Below are positions 26,318-39,544 of a stretch of DNA of 64,000 nt, piece by piece; within the stretch, counting starts at the first letter, position 1, and every line of letters begins with the position of its first letter. The stretch lies in the NCBI GenBank assembly GCA_017591395.1, contig WEDG01002121.1, positions 1 through 64,000 on the forward strand, read 5' to 3'. The notes under the pieces were generated by a model. That model did no database searches. It was not told where the DNA came from and saw only the letters and a program-made list of their open reading frames with translations. A program made the translations under genes and the position numbers. The DNA is from Schistocephalus solidus. Its lineage: Eukaryota; Platyhelminthes; Cestoda; Diphyllobothriidea; Diphyllobothriidae.

Positions 26318-26422
26318 CTGTTTTATTCGGACAGAAGATGAGTGTCCATACGATGCCAAATACGATGAGAACTAGCTCAAACAGACTGATATCGTAAAAA
26401 CCTTCATTAAGCTGAAAGCTAT
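26318..26422 (-). CDS. Candidate internal exon of a membrane protein
   Basis: On the minus strand a pyrimidine-rich acceptor (TTTTTTTGTGTATCCAG) precedes the exon at 26422. A good donor (ACAG followed by GTACCT) ends it at 26318, giving 105 bp. The frame reads DSFQLNEGFYDISLFELVLI, then VFGIVWTLIFCPNKTG. The 17-residue hydrophobic run FELVLIVFGIVWTLIFC looks like a membrane segment with charged or polar flanks. If not spliced, the same frame stays open to a stop near 26250. I do not recognise the family and see no neighbouring exons. The mirrored left-arm region does not preserve it. Confidence 0.3.
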
Positions 26423-27391
26423 CTGGATACACAAAAAAATTTCTTAATCAAAAAGTACCCTAATTTTTTAGTTGATCTGCTAGATGAAGCGTCCATGATA
26501 CTTGGAGAATTAACAAGAGCTAAAGTGCACAATATCCTAAAAATCTAAATAACTATCTAGATTTTGTCTTCGTGTTGATAAGTTTTCACTTATTTTGGCC
26601 AAAGGCTCCGCTTCCTCCAATTTGGCGTATGTTGGGACAGATTGTCATTTGGTTGTCATCAGAAATTTTGCTATTTGTATCAATAATTCATATTATTGCT
26701 GTAATTGTTCTTCACATCAACTCTGCGTGCTGTTTAGTTATTTTCATTCAGCTACATCAAGAATCGACGGTTTCCATTTCTGCATTAGTCAATTTCGTTG
26801 GAATGAGTCGTTGCATCATACTAGCAGGGAATCTTCCGTCCCAATCAGTAACGAATTGTGCCAAAGCTCCCGTTAAGTTTCTACGAAATAAGTTTCTTTT
26901 GTGACATTTTTACGAAAGGCCCGGACATAGATCTTCCACCAAGAAATTTCTTTCTTCCCATCAGGAAAGTTTTGCTAGCACCTTCGAGTTCGAAAACCTG
27001 CTTTTCCTAAAAACTGCAAGCAAAAAGTCCTGAAAAAGCGATTAATCGAGATACCATAATTTTTCCCTACTATCCAGTTGCATTTTGCATCCAGAAACCT
27101 TTAGTTTACTACTAGCTGACTTCAAGGTCAAGGTAATGGGTAAATGAAAGATAAAATCGTGACATTGATGATAAAATTGGCCAGTGCCCATCATATGACA
27201 GTGCAAAGTGAAGACAATTAATTGTTCATGCCGTTCTGTCAACAGGGTGCATGGACTAAGCTGACAAAAAAGAACGAAAAAGATTGAATGAAAGTTCACT
27301 GCATAACCTCTCGGCCAAATGAACAAAGCAGGGTAAAAGTTACAATCAGCGACCTCACGACCAAGAAGGCCCGTGGACAGCATGTGCCGGT

Positions 27392-28150
27392 ATGGAGATG
27401 AAAAAGGAAGAGTTGTCAGTCCTTTCAATCAGTACGAAAGGGGAACGAATGCATCCTTATTGTGATTTGAACCTCTATGATATTTTAAAGCTTGTTTATC
27501 TCCGGAGCAACGGAATGCCACTGAAAGAAGTGCCAGAGCTTACTGGCAGATCCCTACATGTTGGGGTCGACCGGCTTAATAACTGACAGGAAGTCTTCTC
27601 TGAAATGGTATCTGTCGCTAAGAGAGGAAAGCTGAACGCAGCACCAAAAAACACAATACTAATGGACGAGGCTAGATCTAAAGGGCGCCGTAAGCACAAT
27701 CATGGCAGTCTTTAAGGTAGCGATAAAACTACCAAAGAAAACGATGCTGAACCAGTATGAAATTATTGGAACCTTGGCTCACGAACTGATAGTCCACAAG
27801 TTTTTGGATTGTTTTGGGCTACTGATGTCAAGTAATTTTGCGTACACAAGCGTGATGCGAGGACGTTAATCCTTCTAAGTGAAGGCGAATAAGAAGCAAG
27901 TTTACTAATACAGCCAACTTATCCATGCTTAATCAGCCTGGGTGCGATGATAAAACTGTAAAAGCCGAGCCAATTACGTTGATCCAAATACAGGTGTGCA
28001 GATCCCAGCAAACCGGAGGACTCTGTTAGACAACATGATTCAAATTTCAAAGAAAACTCGTGAAGTTACACATAACTAACTTCAGGGACACTTGAATGAA
28101 CACAGCTGGTGTATTTTGAAAGGAGACGAAGACCACTTGGTAACGATCCA
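27392..28150 (+). pseudogene. Merlin/ISXO2-like transposase, broken
   Basis: The ATG at 27392 opens MEMKKEELSVLSIS, followed by a helix-turn-helix-like LKEVPELTGRSLHVGVDRLN, then a stop. The homology continues across several frameshifts and stops. LNAAPKNTILMDEARSKGRR, with the first catalytic Asp in MDEA near 27665, is followed by VFGLFWATDVK near 27800-27830, then HKRDARTLI, then the VDPNTGVxTQTIE-like region near 27980-28015, and last a HLNEHSW-like end at about 28090-28120. This order is that of the ISXO2-like (IS1595/IS1016) DDE domain of Merlin DNA transposons, which are known in flatworms. The element is clearly inactive. Terminal inverted repeats were not found by eye. A mirrored remnant lies at about 400-980. 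Confidence 0.75.
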
Positions 28151-28526
28151 AATCAATACTCTAGAATTATTTGTTGATTTATTGTTGCTATTTAATTCTG
28201 ACATGATTTTTGCAATATAAACAACATATTTCGAGTCTGATCGCGTTTTTTGACTTGTACCTATTAGGGATAGGAATCACACTAGAGTAGAACACTGATT
28301 GTAAGAATCACGCTATAGCAGCAACCTGCAACGAAAATTTTCCAAAAAGACGTACATTACGACACCACAAGTTTATTCAAGGTCGAGTGGCTGTAAATTG
28401 TGATACGAGTAATTTTCATCGTGTTGAGGGTTAAATCGATAATCCACAATGTCATTCGTACGGCCCTGAGGTGAATCGATTAAGCCGGGCGAAAAAGCAC
28501 GAAATGGTTGAATTAAAGCTAACTAC

Positions 28527-30439
<1,913 letters not shown>

Positions 30440-30760
30440 CATTTAAGATGAAAACTGAATTTTTCCACCGAAACAGCTTTTTTCTCCTCAAAGTTATATT
30501 TGTTTTTAAAACAGATAACAGCATTTGGGAACGAAAACCCTCACTGATATTTCCATTTGACTCCGCAATTGCAGAGTTAAATCAACAATAGGTGCCCTTA
30601 CTCATGAAATCTCGTGGATTTAAAAAGAAAAAGCCCCTTACGGGAATTCTGTGCATGCTGCGTTCTCCAAAGTTTTACAGCAGTAAAGAAGAAACCATTC
30701 TTGAAAAGAAGGCATGTAGTGTTTTACAACTCCGTATTTTGCTGCATAAAATACTCAGCG
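30440..30760 (+). repeat. Interspersed repeat R2, copy 1
   Basis: CTCATGAAATCTCGTGG, then CTTACGGGAATTCTGTGCATGCTGCG and CTTGAAAAGAAGGCAT, are shared in order with 34270-34540. The apparent 76-codon frame at 30592-30822 lies in this repeat and the second copy does not keep it open, so it is not a gene. Confidence 0.55.
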
Positions 30761-31299
30761 TTTTAGAAAAGCTGCGAATTTTGGAAACTCGAAAAATATG
30801 TGCACAGGGAGGCTGCCCATAAAACCAACGAGTAAACAAGGTAGCAAAAGGAGAATGAAGTTCGAAAATAGTCATTTTCTGCGTTTCGCGCATACATGCG
30901 GGCAATATAACGTGTGGCCGTTACAAGCAGCCTTAATTTAAATGCATATTCCAACAGTTTCCTCGAGACCTGGCGGAATTTATTCCGTTGCGTTTAACGA
31001 AGGCAAACTGATTTTTGCTTGATTGTGCCATAAGCTCACATGTTGACAAGCCTATCACTGACAAACAAATTTATTTAAAATTGCCAGGTGCAATCGTAAA
31101 GATCTCATTTTAAGAGGACTTTACGTTTTGTTAAATTTCTTTATAAGTAATAAGGGTGTTCAATAACGACGTGCTTCATATAATTCTTGAAATTTTAGTG
31201 ATTTTGAATGTTTCGGCCAATTGCCTCTTCATGTGGATTCTGGTCTATGTGTTTATCAAAACCTTCAAAATAAGATATTTCTTAAAAGCATTTATCACA

Positions 31300-31560
31300 A
31301 TAATGAGTTTTGAGACATTCTTTCTAATGCAGATGGTCATTTGGATCATATTTGTAGATTCACCCAAACGTGAACACCCGTTGTCCACAACAAAATTTTG
31401 CAATCTTTGTGCTCAAGTGCAAAGAAAAACTTATCTCTTTAAAAGGCCTCTTAAGTAGGTGTTTTGCTGTCAAATGTCTGCATACTTTACCTTTTTCCAA
31501 GTTAAATCCAAGGTAAAATTGGGGAAGATTGACCATTTTTAGACACCCCTGGAAACAAGT
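31300..31560 (+). repeat. Interspersed repeat R1, partial copy
   Basis: GAGACATTCTTTCTAATGCAGATGGTCATTTGGATCATATTTGTAG recurs at about 50890-50940, with weaker versions at 17365-17410 and 34010-34060. The 100-codon frame at 31156-31458 (hydrophobic, starting MFNNDVLHIILEIL) overlaps it. Because the related copies are not open, I treat the frame as chance, although a decayed membrane protein carried by the repeat cannot be excluded. Confidence 0.55.
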
Positions 31561-31914
31561 GATATATTATTATCTGTAAATGAAACAACTAACCTTTATT
31601 TTTATATGCGAGCGATTTTTGTTATATTTGTTCATTTTCGGCCCCGTTTTAAAAGTGGAAATGCCCAATGAAATGCGCGAATATCTACTAAGATTTTGCG
31701 AACACTGCTTTTTTCTGTGTTCCGATTCAAGTTTCCAAATAAGTTCGCGGTAAACTGCAAAAGAAATTATTTGCACAGATTTCGCTGACAGCGTTACAGA
31801 GAAATGTTATGATATGTCGTCGTTTCAGAAATGAAAATCTGTTTACGGTCCCAAAGATTTGCGTGGAAAAAAATGTGGTTACAAAAGTTTATTACCAAAA
31901 TTCATGGAAAAAGG

Positions 31915-32200
31915 TCAAAAATTTGCAAAACATAATTTTTTAAACTGAATCCTCCCTCATATTTCCGAAAACTTGCTTTCTCTTACCTGGATTTACCTGA
32001 TTTTCGTGAACACAAAACCAAGTTTTCCATTATATAAAAAAAGATTAAAAATTTATCTGGTTAATATAAGTGTTTGGTTATGGTACAACGCGCACAAAAA
32101 AGAGCTTTTAATGTGTAACTTTCCATAGCATAGAAAATATCTTTAATATCAAGAAACTTCCAATTTGGCCCCATTCGGTCCCAAATTTCCTTCAATAACG
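31915..32200 (+). repeat. Interspersed repeat R3, copy 1
   Basis: Shares AAATTTGCAAAA, TTACCTGATTTT, a GGTACAACGCGCACAAAAA-like block and ATCAAGAAACTT, in order, with 35830-36100 and more distantly with 36490-36740. There is no open frame of note. Confidence 0.55.
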
Positions 32201-33489
32201 CAATCTAAAGGAGTCTCATTAATAAAATTTTTCTGTAAAGAAATTCAATTAAAAAAACTAAAATAAAACCACCAAGTCTGTGCCATGCTAGCACCTCAAT
32301 TTATATCTCAACAGTTAATAAGTTGGGCAAACTTATGTATGCTTGAATTTCAACCTTTGCTTAAATCGCAGATTTTCGGACAATTCGGGTTCAGAATTTG
32401 GTAAATGGTTGAAAAATAGCCTAAATAATGCTATTTATTGTCTGAGACTTGATATAATGATCCAAAGCTGCACACTTTGCAATAAAGGGAAGATAGACAA
32501 CCGCTGATTCTTTTATCTACGCACATAGTTTAATGCTCACCAACGGGTAACTTGAATTTCCAGTGGTTCTGGCGATTAAAACCCCTAAATTTTTCTTAGT
32601 CACTAAGATGAATTTGACAGACGATTACTTCTGTGGTTTGAGGTTTGATTTTACAACATTCAAACGATTAGAGCGCAACATACATAAAATACACATCTTT
32701 AGTTCATTTTCAAAGGAAAGAATACTCAAAATCCGTAGAGCATGGAAGTTATGTTCACGCACCTATCCTAATTTCCATGCCTAGGAAGAATGCATTGAAT
32801 TGAAGGGAACCATATGAACAATGATGAAGATGGGTCACCAAATTTATGTGTCCTTACAGTATTTCCGGTTTCACTACTGTTTTTCATTTCCTCAACAGTT
32901 TTTTTAAAAACTATCTTCCTCAGGAGTATGTGAGTGCTCGTTTCCATACAGTGAGATGCCTCAATCTGTAAAGTTCCGTAAAGTGAATCAGCAGGGCTAA
33001 CCATAAGTAGACCGAATTTTGAATCTTATAAAACCGAGTGCATTTATCTTGACACCTGAATCAGAATCCTCGGTGATCTCCTCCTTAGATATTAAACGGT
33101 GAATTGCAATAATGCTGTCAAGATACGTCACTTTCCTCTCTCCAAGCCTTTTAGAATGAATCCCAAGAGTGTCTGACACAAAAGTCTGTCAGTAAGTCCG
33201 ACGAGTCTTTTGGAACTTGGTGCACTGATGGGCTAATGCTGGCCTCATCTGCGTAAGTATATCTCACCAAAAAGCCAAGTCGCTAGGTCCGTCTCTTCCG
33301 TTCATGCTCTTGCTGGTTTATTAGAACTGAGAAGTTTTGCTTGAAAGTGCAAGAATTGCCGAAATGCGCATTCACAGTAATTTTTTGCCAAACCACAGAA
33401 ATGAGACTTCATTCGGCTGTGGGGATGAAAAAACTCGTATCCGTGGACACCTTTGAAGGGAAATGGCATTAAGGTAGTATTATTGTATG
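32201..33489. other. No recognised gene
   Basis: AT-rich. Frames at 32563-32784, 32768-33004 and 32997-33179 are short and without recognisable motifs. No repeat match was found inside the window. Confidence 0.5.
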
Positions 33490-34390
33490 CCTCACACGCA
33501 GACCGCTGATGAAATTGTGTGATTTATCTCATATCAACAGGCAAAATTTTCGACAGATTGATAATTACTGGCAAACCGGCCTCCATGGAGGAACGTAAGC
33601 GTTGATATAATGATGAACGACCCTATCCAAATTTAAAACTTAATGGAAAATATGAAATGTTACATTAACTCGCTTATAAATGCCTGTTTTTTTAAAAAGC
33701 CAACATATTGCAAAAAAGCGACAAATCACTGTAACTGAATAATAAATTTAAAAAGCATTTTCAGTTGAAATGATAAACATACAATTTTGTGTACAGTAAG
33801 TGAACTTTCATTTTTCCAAATTGCTTCACTGGTATTTTTCTAATTCGATTACAACTATTATTAGATCATCCTTGAAAAATCGGCGAATAATTTACAATTT
33901 TTAGTGTTTTCAAGCGATTGGTCAATATTTAGATGCTGTTTAATGCTTTTATAAAAATATTAAGAATATGATAGTTCATAAACGCATTTACCGAAGTATC
34001 GAGTTTTTCGATATTCTATCTAATGCCGAAGCCGTTGCGTCATATTTGTAGGTACACCCAAACACGAAGACTCATTGCCGAAAAAAATGAGCACCCACAA
34101 CACAGTCAGCAATTAATATGCCTAAGATTAACTAAAACGTTTTATAGTAAGTTACCCATTTAAAATGCGCGTTAACTAAATATAAAGTTGAATATTTGTC
34201 AACTTTACCATTTTCCAAAGTAAAGTCATAGTAAAAATTTAAAAATTTAATCAGTTTTGTGATTTCCCTGAAACTATTTGATATATTTTCTACTGAAAAC
34301 GACAGATCTTACTTTTCGCTTATATTAGAGCGTGTTTTGTAATATGAGTTCTGAGATTGCAAATGCACAGCAGAGTGGCTAAATGTATAT
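33490..34390 (+). repeat. Interspersed repeat R1, copy B
   Basis: Collinear and in the same orientation as copy A at 16850-17690. The copies share GATTGATAAT..ACTGGCAAACC, ATTTAAAACTTAA, GTGTTTTCAAGCGATTG, a TAGGTACACCCA-like block and ATGCCTAAGATTAACTAAAA. The ends are estimates. It runs directly into repeat R2 and then the Tc1-like element. Confidence 0.65.
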
Positions 34391-34540
34391 ACAGTAGATT
34401 GCATATCTCATGAAATCTCGTGGTTTTCACAAGAAAGGGCCTCTTACACGATCTCAGTCCATGCTGCGTCTCCCAAAGTTTTAAACACGCAAAGAAACGA
34501 ACTTTCTTAAAAAGAAGGCATTGATCGTTTCGTAAATTAA
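34391..34540 (+). repeat. Interspersed repeat R2, copy 2
   Basis: CTCATGAAATCTCGTGG..AAGAAAGGGCCTCTTAC and CATGCTGCGTCTCCCAAAGTTTTA match 30595-30680. The match stops at about 34540, shortly before the Tc1-like element. Repeat R3 resumes beyond that element at about 35830, so the transposon probably landed in an older repeat mosaic. Confidence 0.55.
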
Positions 34541-34639
34541 TATTTACTTACATTTAAATAAGATAAGAGCTATATTACAAATCAACCAAATAAGGCTAAA
34601 AATAAGTGTTCATAAGGAGGGAGGGGCGCATAAATACGG

Positions 34640-35690
34640 GAAAATAATGTAAAATAGAAACAAATGTACAAGATCAATACTTTGTAAACTGTCCTTTTGC
34701 ATTAATGACACCACAAATTCTGTCTGACATGGAGGTAGCAAGGTTGTCTAAAGTAGTTTGTTAAATGTGAGTATGCAGCACAAAATTAAGTTTTTCTTCC
34801 ATGGAAAGACCTTTCATTGCCTTATACCAGTTTCTTTTCATAATTGCAAAAGGTTTTCGATTGGATTCAAGTCCGGACTGTCCGCATGAATAGAAATAGA
34901 TTGCAGTCCACATGCGCAGAGGCTGGCTTATGTCTAAAAAGTAAGATTATCATGGTAAACGTTATCAAATTCATACTTCTTTAGAGCGATGAACTGGTGC
35001 ATTATCCTGTAAAAGTATTGTGTCCATTCTGCGTCGACGTATGTTGTGAAAGCTGAAGGCATCCTTTATAATTTGAGGAACACCTTGCTATTAATAGTCT
35101 CCATTGACGACCGCCAGATCAGACGCTCACCAAATTTGCTGGCCATCCAAACCATCAAACGTTGGCAGTTGTTGAAAGATTCTGGTGATATAGTGTGTTC
35201 TCAGGGGAAGTTTTCCCACATATGACAATCTGGTTTGACTTCACCGGCTTATCTAAAAATAAGACCTCATCGTAGAAGGTAATGCTTTTCCAGAATGAGG
35301 GGCTGTACTCAATGTACTTCTTAGCAAATAAAAAACGTTCTCTAATATGTTTCCTACTTAAAAGCCGCTTGATTGTGGCATTTTCCTGGCGCAGTTCAAA
35401 TTCCTGCATCCTTAACCTGTCATAGAGAACATCGGCAGATATTCCCGGCGAATGGTCTAATGGGCATATAATGATACTTTTTTTAGTGTACAACGAACAA
35501 AATCATCGTCTTGCTTACTTGTGGACCATTTTGGTTTACCCTGCTTTCCTCTAGGCACGGTTGGATCCTTAAGAATGCGCCACAGAGTAACCGTACTGAT
35601 ATCGAAAAATACTAGCTAACGACTCACGTGGCACTCCTTCTGCTGCAAGTTTCCGTATTCGTTCATACTCAACTGCAGATAGATATTATC
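34640..35690 (-). pseudogene. Tc1/mariner-superfamily transposase, broken
   Basis: Read on the minus strand from about 35685, the frame gives YERIRKLAAEGVPRESLASI, a helix-turn-helix region. After a frameshift it continues TLWRILKDPTVPRGKQGKPK, then ISADVLYDRLRMQEFEL, RFLFAKKYIEYSPSFWKSIT and FYDE (first catalytic Asp near 35272). Then come LLQDNAPVHRSK (second Asp near 35004) and SPDLNPIEN (third acidic residue, near 34860). The end gives SMSDRICGVINAKGQFTKY. The QDNAP and SPDLNPIEN pair is the Tc1-type signature. Several frameshifts and stops, and an apparently lengthened spacing before the last motif, show it is dead. Terminal inverted repeats were not identified. Confidence 0.8.
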
Positions 35691-35829
35691 TGGATATCTT
35701 TCTCTTACGGCGTGACAGAGAAAAATGCCGACATGTCGCGGCTTTTCGTATATATGCTTGATTACTGTTCCAATTATCGGTGTGATAAAACAAAATACAC
35801 TCACAACTTTATTATTGCATTTTTTGGCA

Positions 35830-36100
35830 AAAGACGTCACAAATTTGCAAAAGGGAATTTTTCAAACTAAATCCATCCTTGTTTTATGCGAAAACGTGAT
35901 TTCTCACATCTGCATTTACCTGATTTTTGTGATCGTGAACTCAAATTTTCTATTCTCTCAAATAATATATTAAAAAAATTTTTCTAGCTTATATTAATAT
36001 TCCTTAATAGTACAACGCACACAAACAAGAAGGTTTGGTCCAGAAAGTGCAATAACGTAAGAAAATTCCTGGAAATCAAGAAACGTTTGATTTTGCCCCC
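35830..36100 (+). repeat. Interspersed repeat R3, copy 2
   Basis: Matches 31915-32200: AAATTTGCAAAAGGGAATTT, TTTACCTGATTTTTGTGA, AGTACAACGCACACAAACAA, and GGAAATCAAGAAACG then TGCCCCCTTTCG. A third, weaker copy follows at 36490-36740. Confidence 0.55.
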
Positions 36101-36489
36101 TTTCGCCCAGGTTAGTCTTCCATAAAGAGAACTGAACTGTCTTTTTTAGTCAATAGATTTTTGTGCCTTAGATCAGTACAACAAACAAAATTAACAACCT
36201 CAAATATGTGCCAAACTATAACCTTAAATTTCGGGTATCACATTTCATGAGTAAGTTAATCTACTGTTAAAAGATTTTGCGAAACCTGCTAATCTTCTGC
36301 ACATTGCCTTTCTAAATTCCGGATAAGCTGAAACTATATTATTTAAATGTATATTATCACGTGATTCCAATTTATAATAGATGCTTCTGCGCATCCAGCT
36401 CCACGATATTGCACACGTATTTTGTATGCAGTCCCAATTTTTGGATTAGTAAAGTAAATACTGGTAAGCAAGTTATTTACAATGTTGTG

Positions 36490-36740
36490 GGGCCAACATA
36501 TAATTTTTAAAGCTGAATTCGTTGCTTTTTTTCGGAAAACAATGTGATTCCTTACATTCGCTCTTACCTGATTTTCATTGAAGTACGATCATATTTTCCT
36601 GTTTTAAAAAAGGATTTATTTGAAAACTTTCCTGCTTACATTAAGGTTCTTTTATAGAACAATGCAAAAAAGCAAAAGGTTTATTCTGTGATAGCAAATA
36701 GCAGAGGAAGTTTAATGGATATCTGTAAACTTCCGATTTC
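36490..36740 (+). repeat. Interspersed repeat R3, copy 3 (diverged)
   Basis: TTACCTGATTTTCATTG, then a TTTTCCTG..TAAAAAAGGATT block and TATAGAACAATGCAAAAAAG, follow the same order as in copies 1 and 2. Being only about 400 bp from copy 2, it may be a local duplication. Confidence 0.45.
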
Positions 36741-37519
36741 GCACACATCCTGCTCGATTTATTTCAATTTGTTAGACTTTCAATCACACATTGCATGGGT
36801 TAAGTCATATACTATAGGTGCTAGCCTGAGATGGTCTGTTCACGTGATTTTCTTCCTTCAACAGCTTTCAACATTCGTACTTGTGAAGTTTGTTTTCAAG
36901 TGTTCATAGAAAAACCTTGCTGTCCAGCAGGAAATTTCCACGCATCGATGTAATAAAAAAATAAATTCTGCGCAACGAAAAGGAGCAATATCTGAGAAAA
37001 AGTAGCCTGGAAGTCCTGGCACTGACCACAATTTTCTATTCTAAACAATCTTTCAGATAGACTTCTAATGCCAATGGACACATTTATCTACTTTAGTAGG
37101 AGGAGTGAAACATTTCTTTGCAGCTGGCGGCACCTGACCGTTCACTCCCTGGGGAAATTTATTAGAGCGTCAGCTAGCAACGTTCAGTTGTTTGCTCTGC
37201 AACATACCCAGTTAGTTACCAATCTCCGTTCACCGAGTCAAAAACTATAAACCCGCTGTCTAGACGCTTAACGGATCGCTTGGGAAAGTTGCGAAGAGAT
37301 ATCAGCAGATCCGACTCAAAAAATTTCAGTAACGTTACTCAGGCTTGTCTAGTTTGTGCTTCAGGTTAGGTTTGGTTGTTAACTTTAAGTGTCAAATGAC
37401 GAGCTCGAAATTTTATCTTTACTTGTTGACCATTACTTCCCAACATTACTACTCGAAGTGCCATTTGATTTCTTAGCTGTTTGTTTCCTGCCATTGGAGA
37501 CAATGTAAAGATAGCGGTG

Positions 37520-37756
37520 TCAACGCATTCAGCGTCTAAATTTCCAAATTCAGCGGTCCTCATTACCTCATTGTGTCAAGGACACAGCAGTCAAGACTTC
37601 AGGGATGCCAGTATCGTGCATAAGAGGAACCGGCAACTTTGCGATACTCATAGAGGCAGCTCTCATCTCAACATCGAAGGACAAGTATTCGTCCATGTCA
37701 TACTCGAGAGCCTAAACAAGCATCTGAGGCAGAGACAGCTTTCAGAAACGCAATGA
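37520..37756 (+). pseudogene. Non-LTR retrotransposon reverse-transcriptase fragment
   Basis: The plus frame gives SSQDFRDASIVHKRNRQLCD, then THRGSSHLNIEGQVFVHVIL and ESLNKHLRQRQLSETQ, then a stop. It matches the first part of the RT fingers region in CR1/RTE-like elements (QDFxDAxIVHLYKxKGNRxxCDNHRGISLLNIAGKIFARILLxRLxxHL). About three residues are missing after IVH, and the expected CGFRxxRGT motif does not follow the stop. It is therefore a short internal fragment, dead, with both ends lost. No endonuclease or catalytic YxDD is present nearby. Confidence 0.8.
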
Positions 37757-39544
37757 AGATTAAAAATCGTCCTTAAACAGATGACAGCATTTTTTACTAT
37801 TAGAGCATTGGGATATTTTATGAATTTTTAGCAACAAGACTGTCTACAAAGAATATCGAAATTCAAGTGATTGGAGGGATCCCAACAACTGAAAAGCAGA
37901 GTAGAAACACAGTTCCCAATATCGGCGCTACGCCGAAATAGTTACAAGTGAGCCGGTGAGGTCTTGTTACGAGGATGGATGACCCTTCAAAAGAGCCGGC
38001 TATGAGGCCCTCCGTACAGGTAGGCGGACGAAAGGGTAGATAGAAGGATAACCCTAAAATCTCATGTAAGCATCAGTAAAACATTAAGGAGACGAAAGAG
38101 GACCTCGGTCAAGACTGATATGCATGAGTTAATGCCGAAAAAACTGTAGTTGCCATTTTCGAAGCCACCACCACAACCACACTCATCTAAATTGGTAAGA
38201 TTGGATTTAATCATCTGTGACTGTCAGAATATTGATTTACCCTTGTCCCATACATGACTTGCTAATCTTGGAAGGTTGTTTGCGGCCACGCATCCTCCCA
38301 CGTAATGGAACAGCATCCAATCTCATCGTCCGCGAATGTCTTGGCTACTGAAAAATATTGAGTACGGTAAACTAACCTCAGAAGCAAGTCAGAGCTAGCC
38401 TCAGACGCTGAAACATCCCTGCAAAGTAAGTGCTTCTTATCACACGTGACCGTAATCGTTGTGTTGATGTTGTCATTAGTAGAACTTATTTCAACCAAGA
38501 AGCTGCTTTAGTAAACTAGAAGCTGAAGTCCTAAGATAGTCTGTTAGAACCAGGTCCCTTGTGAAACGCGTAGGCTGGTTGTGTGTAGCCCTGTCAGCTA
38601 GTGCGTCCAATCGAACGGTGTCCTGTTATTGATGCACTGCGGATGTGAGATAGATTTATCAAATTGTTATTTACCAAAAAAAAATATGTCCATGTGCCAG
38701 CCACCAAAGCAACTACATAATCTGGCAGAAGTGGACCTCATCAATTACGACAGTAAAATGATCCCATGCGTGAGAGTTGTCAACGGCAGCAGCTTCCATG
38801 ACCTGAAAGACGGTTCTGGTGGCTCAGAAAGTTCAATTTGACAGCTTCAGTTTTCGAAAGTAATTATCAAAAGCCTCCGACGTGAAAGTTTCGCTGCAGG
38901 CAAAAGCGCTTCTGTTGATGGGGATGGTGTTAGATCGTGAAACTTATATCGTACAAGAAGTCCCTTGCACAACTTTGGAAGTGAAGGCCCAAAATAGTGG
39001 GCTAACAAAAATCCGGAAAAATTACCTATTGGCTAGTTGCAATATTCAAACATGATTTAAAATTTTATTGGGTTTGCGGTAAGATTGGACACAGTGGACT
39101 TGAGTTATAACAGAAAAATGGGCGATCCTACTGAGTTCAAAGAAGAAAAACATCCTTTTCCGGCTGACAGAAGCAACTTTAGTCAATTCCTCAGCCAAAC
39201 CAGTAGAATAACATCTATAATTTCTCCAAATGGTTGTTTATTGTTTCCATGCGAAATCCACTGCAAGACGAGTAAGCCGCTCCCATTTTTTCAAACATTC
39301 TCCTTGCGACTGACCTGCTGACTATCAAACCAGTGGCCGTCGGCGAACGGCAGCTGGTTGCATAGTCGCGTGAACATATCGTGAAAACACGAAGACAGAC
39401 GTAATCTGGTAGAGTGCTTAAAGAGAAATGGACTGAGTTATCTAAAAAAATCCTTGTATTATTATAGGATATTTGTGTCGGCTATAGCAGAAGGTAGAAG
39501 AGCATTCAAGAATTGGAAATGCAAAACTGACCTCAGATGGAAAA
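37757..39544. other. No recognised gene
   Basis: Several 60-80-codon frames (38262-38498 minus, 38629-38841 plus, 39085-39321 plus) without recognisable motifs. The stretch may contain further decayed parts of the retrotransposon to its left, but I could not match any. Confidence 0.45.

Noticed and set aside
26572..26904. 110-codon hydrophobic frame as a membrane protein
   Set aside because: A second long frame overlaps it on the same strand, there is no family motif or splice context, and hydrophobic frames are common by chance in T-rich DNA.
27042..27428. 128-codon minus-strand frame opposite the start of the Merlin-type transposase
   Set aside because: It overlaps the transposase start antisense, has no recognisable motif, and is most simply a shadow frame.
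31156..31458. 100-codon multi-span membrane protein
   Set aside because: It overlaps interspersed repeat R1, whose other copies do not keep the frame open.
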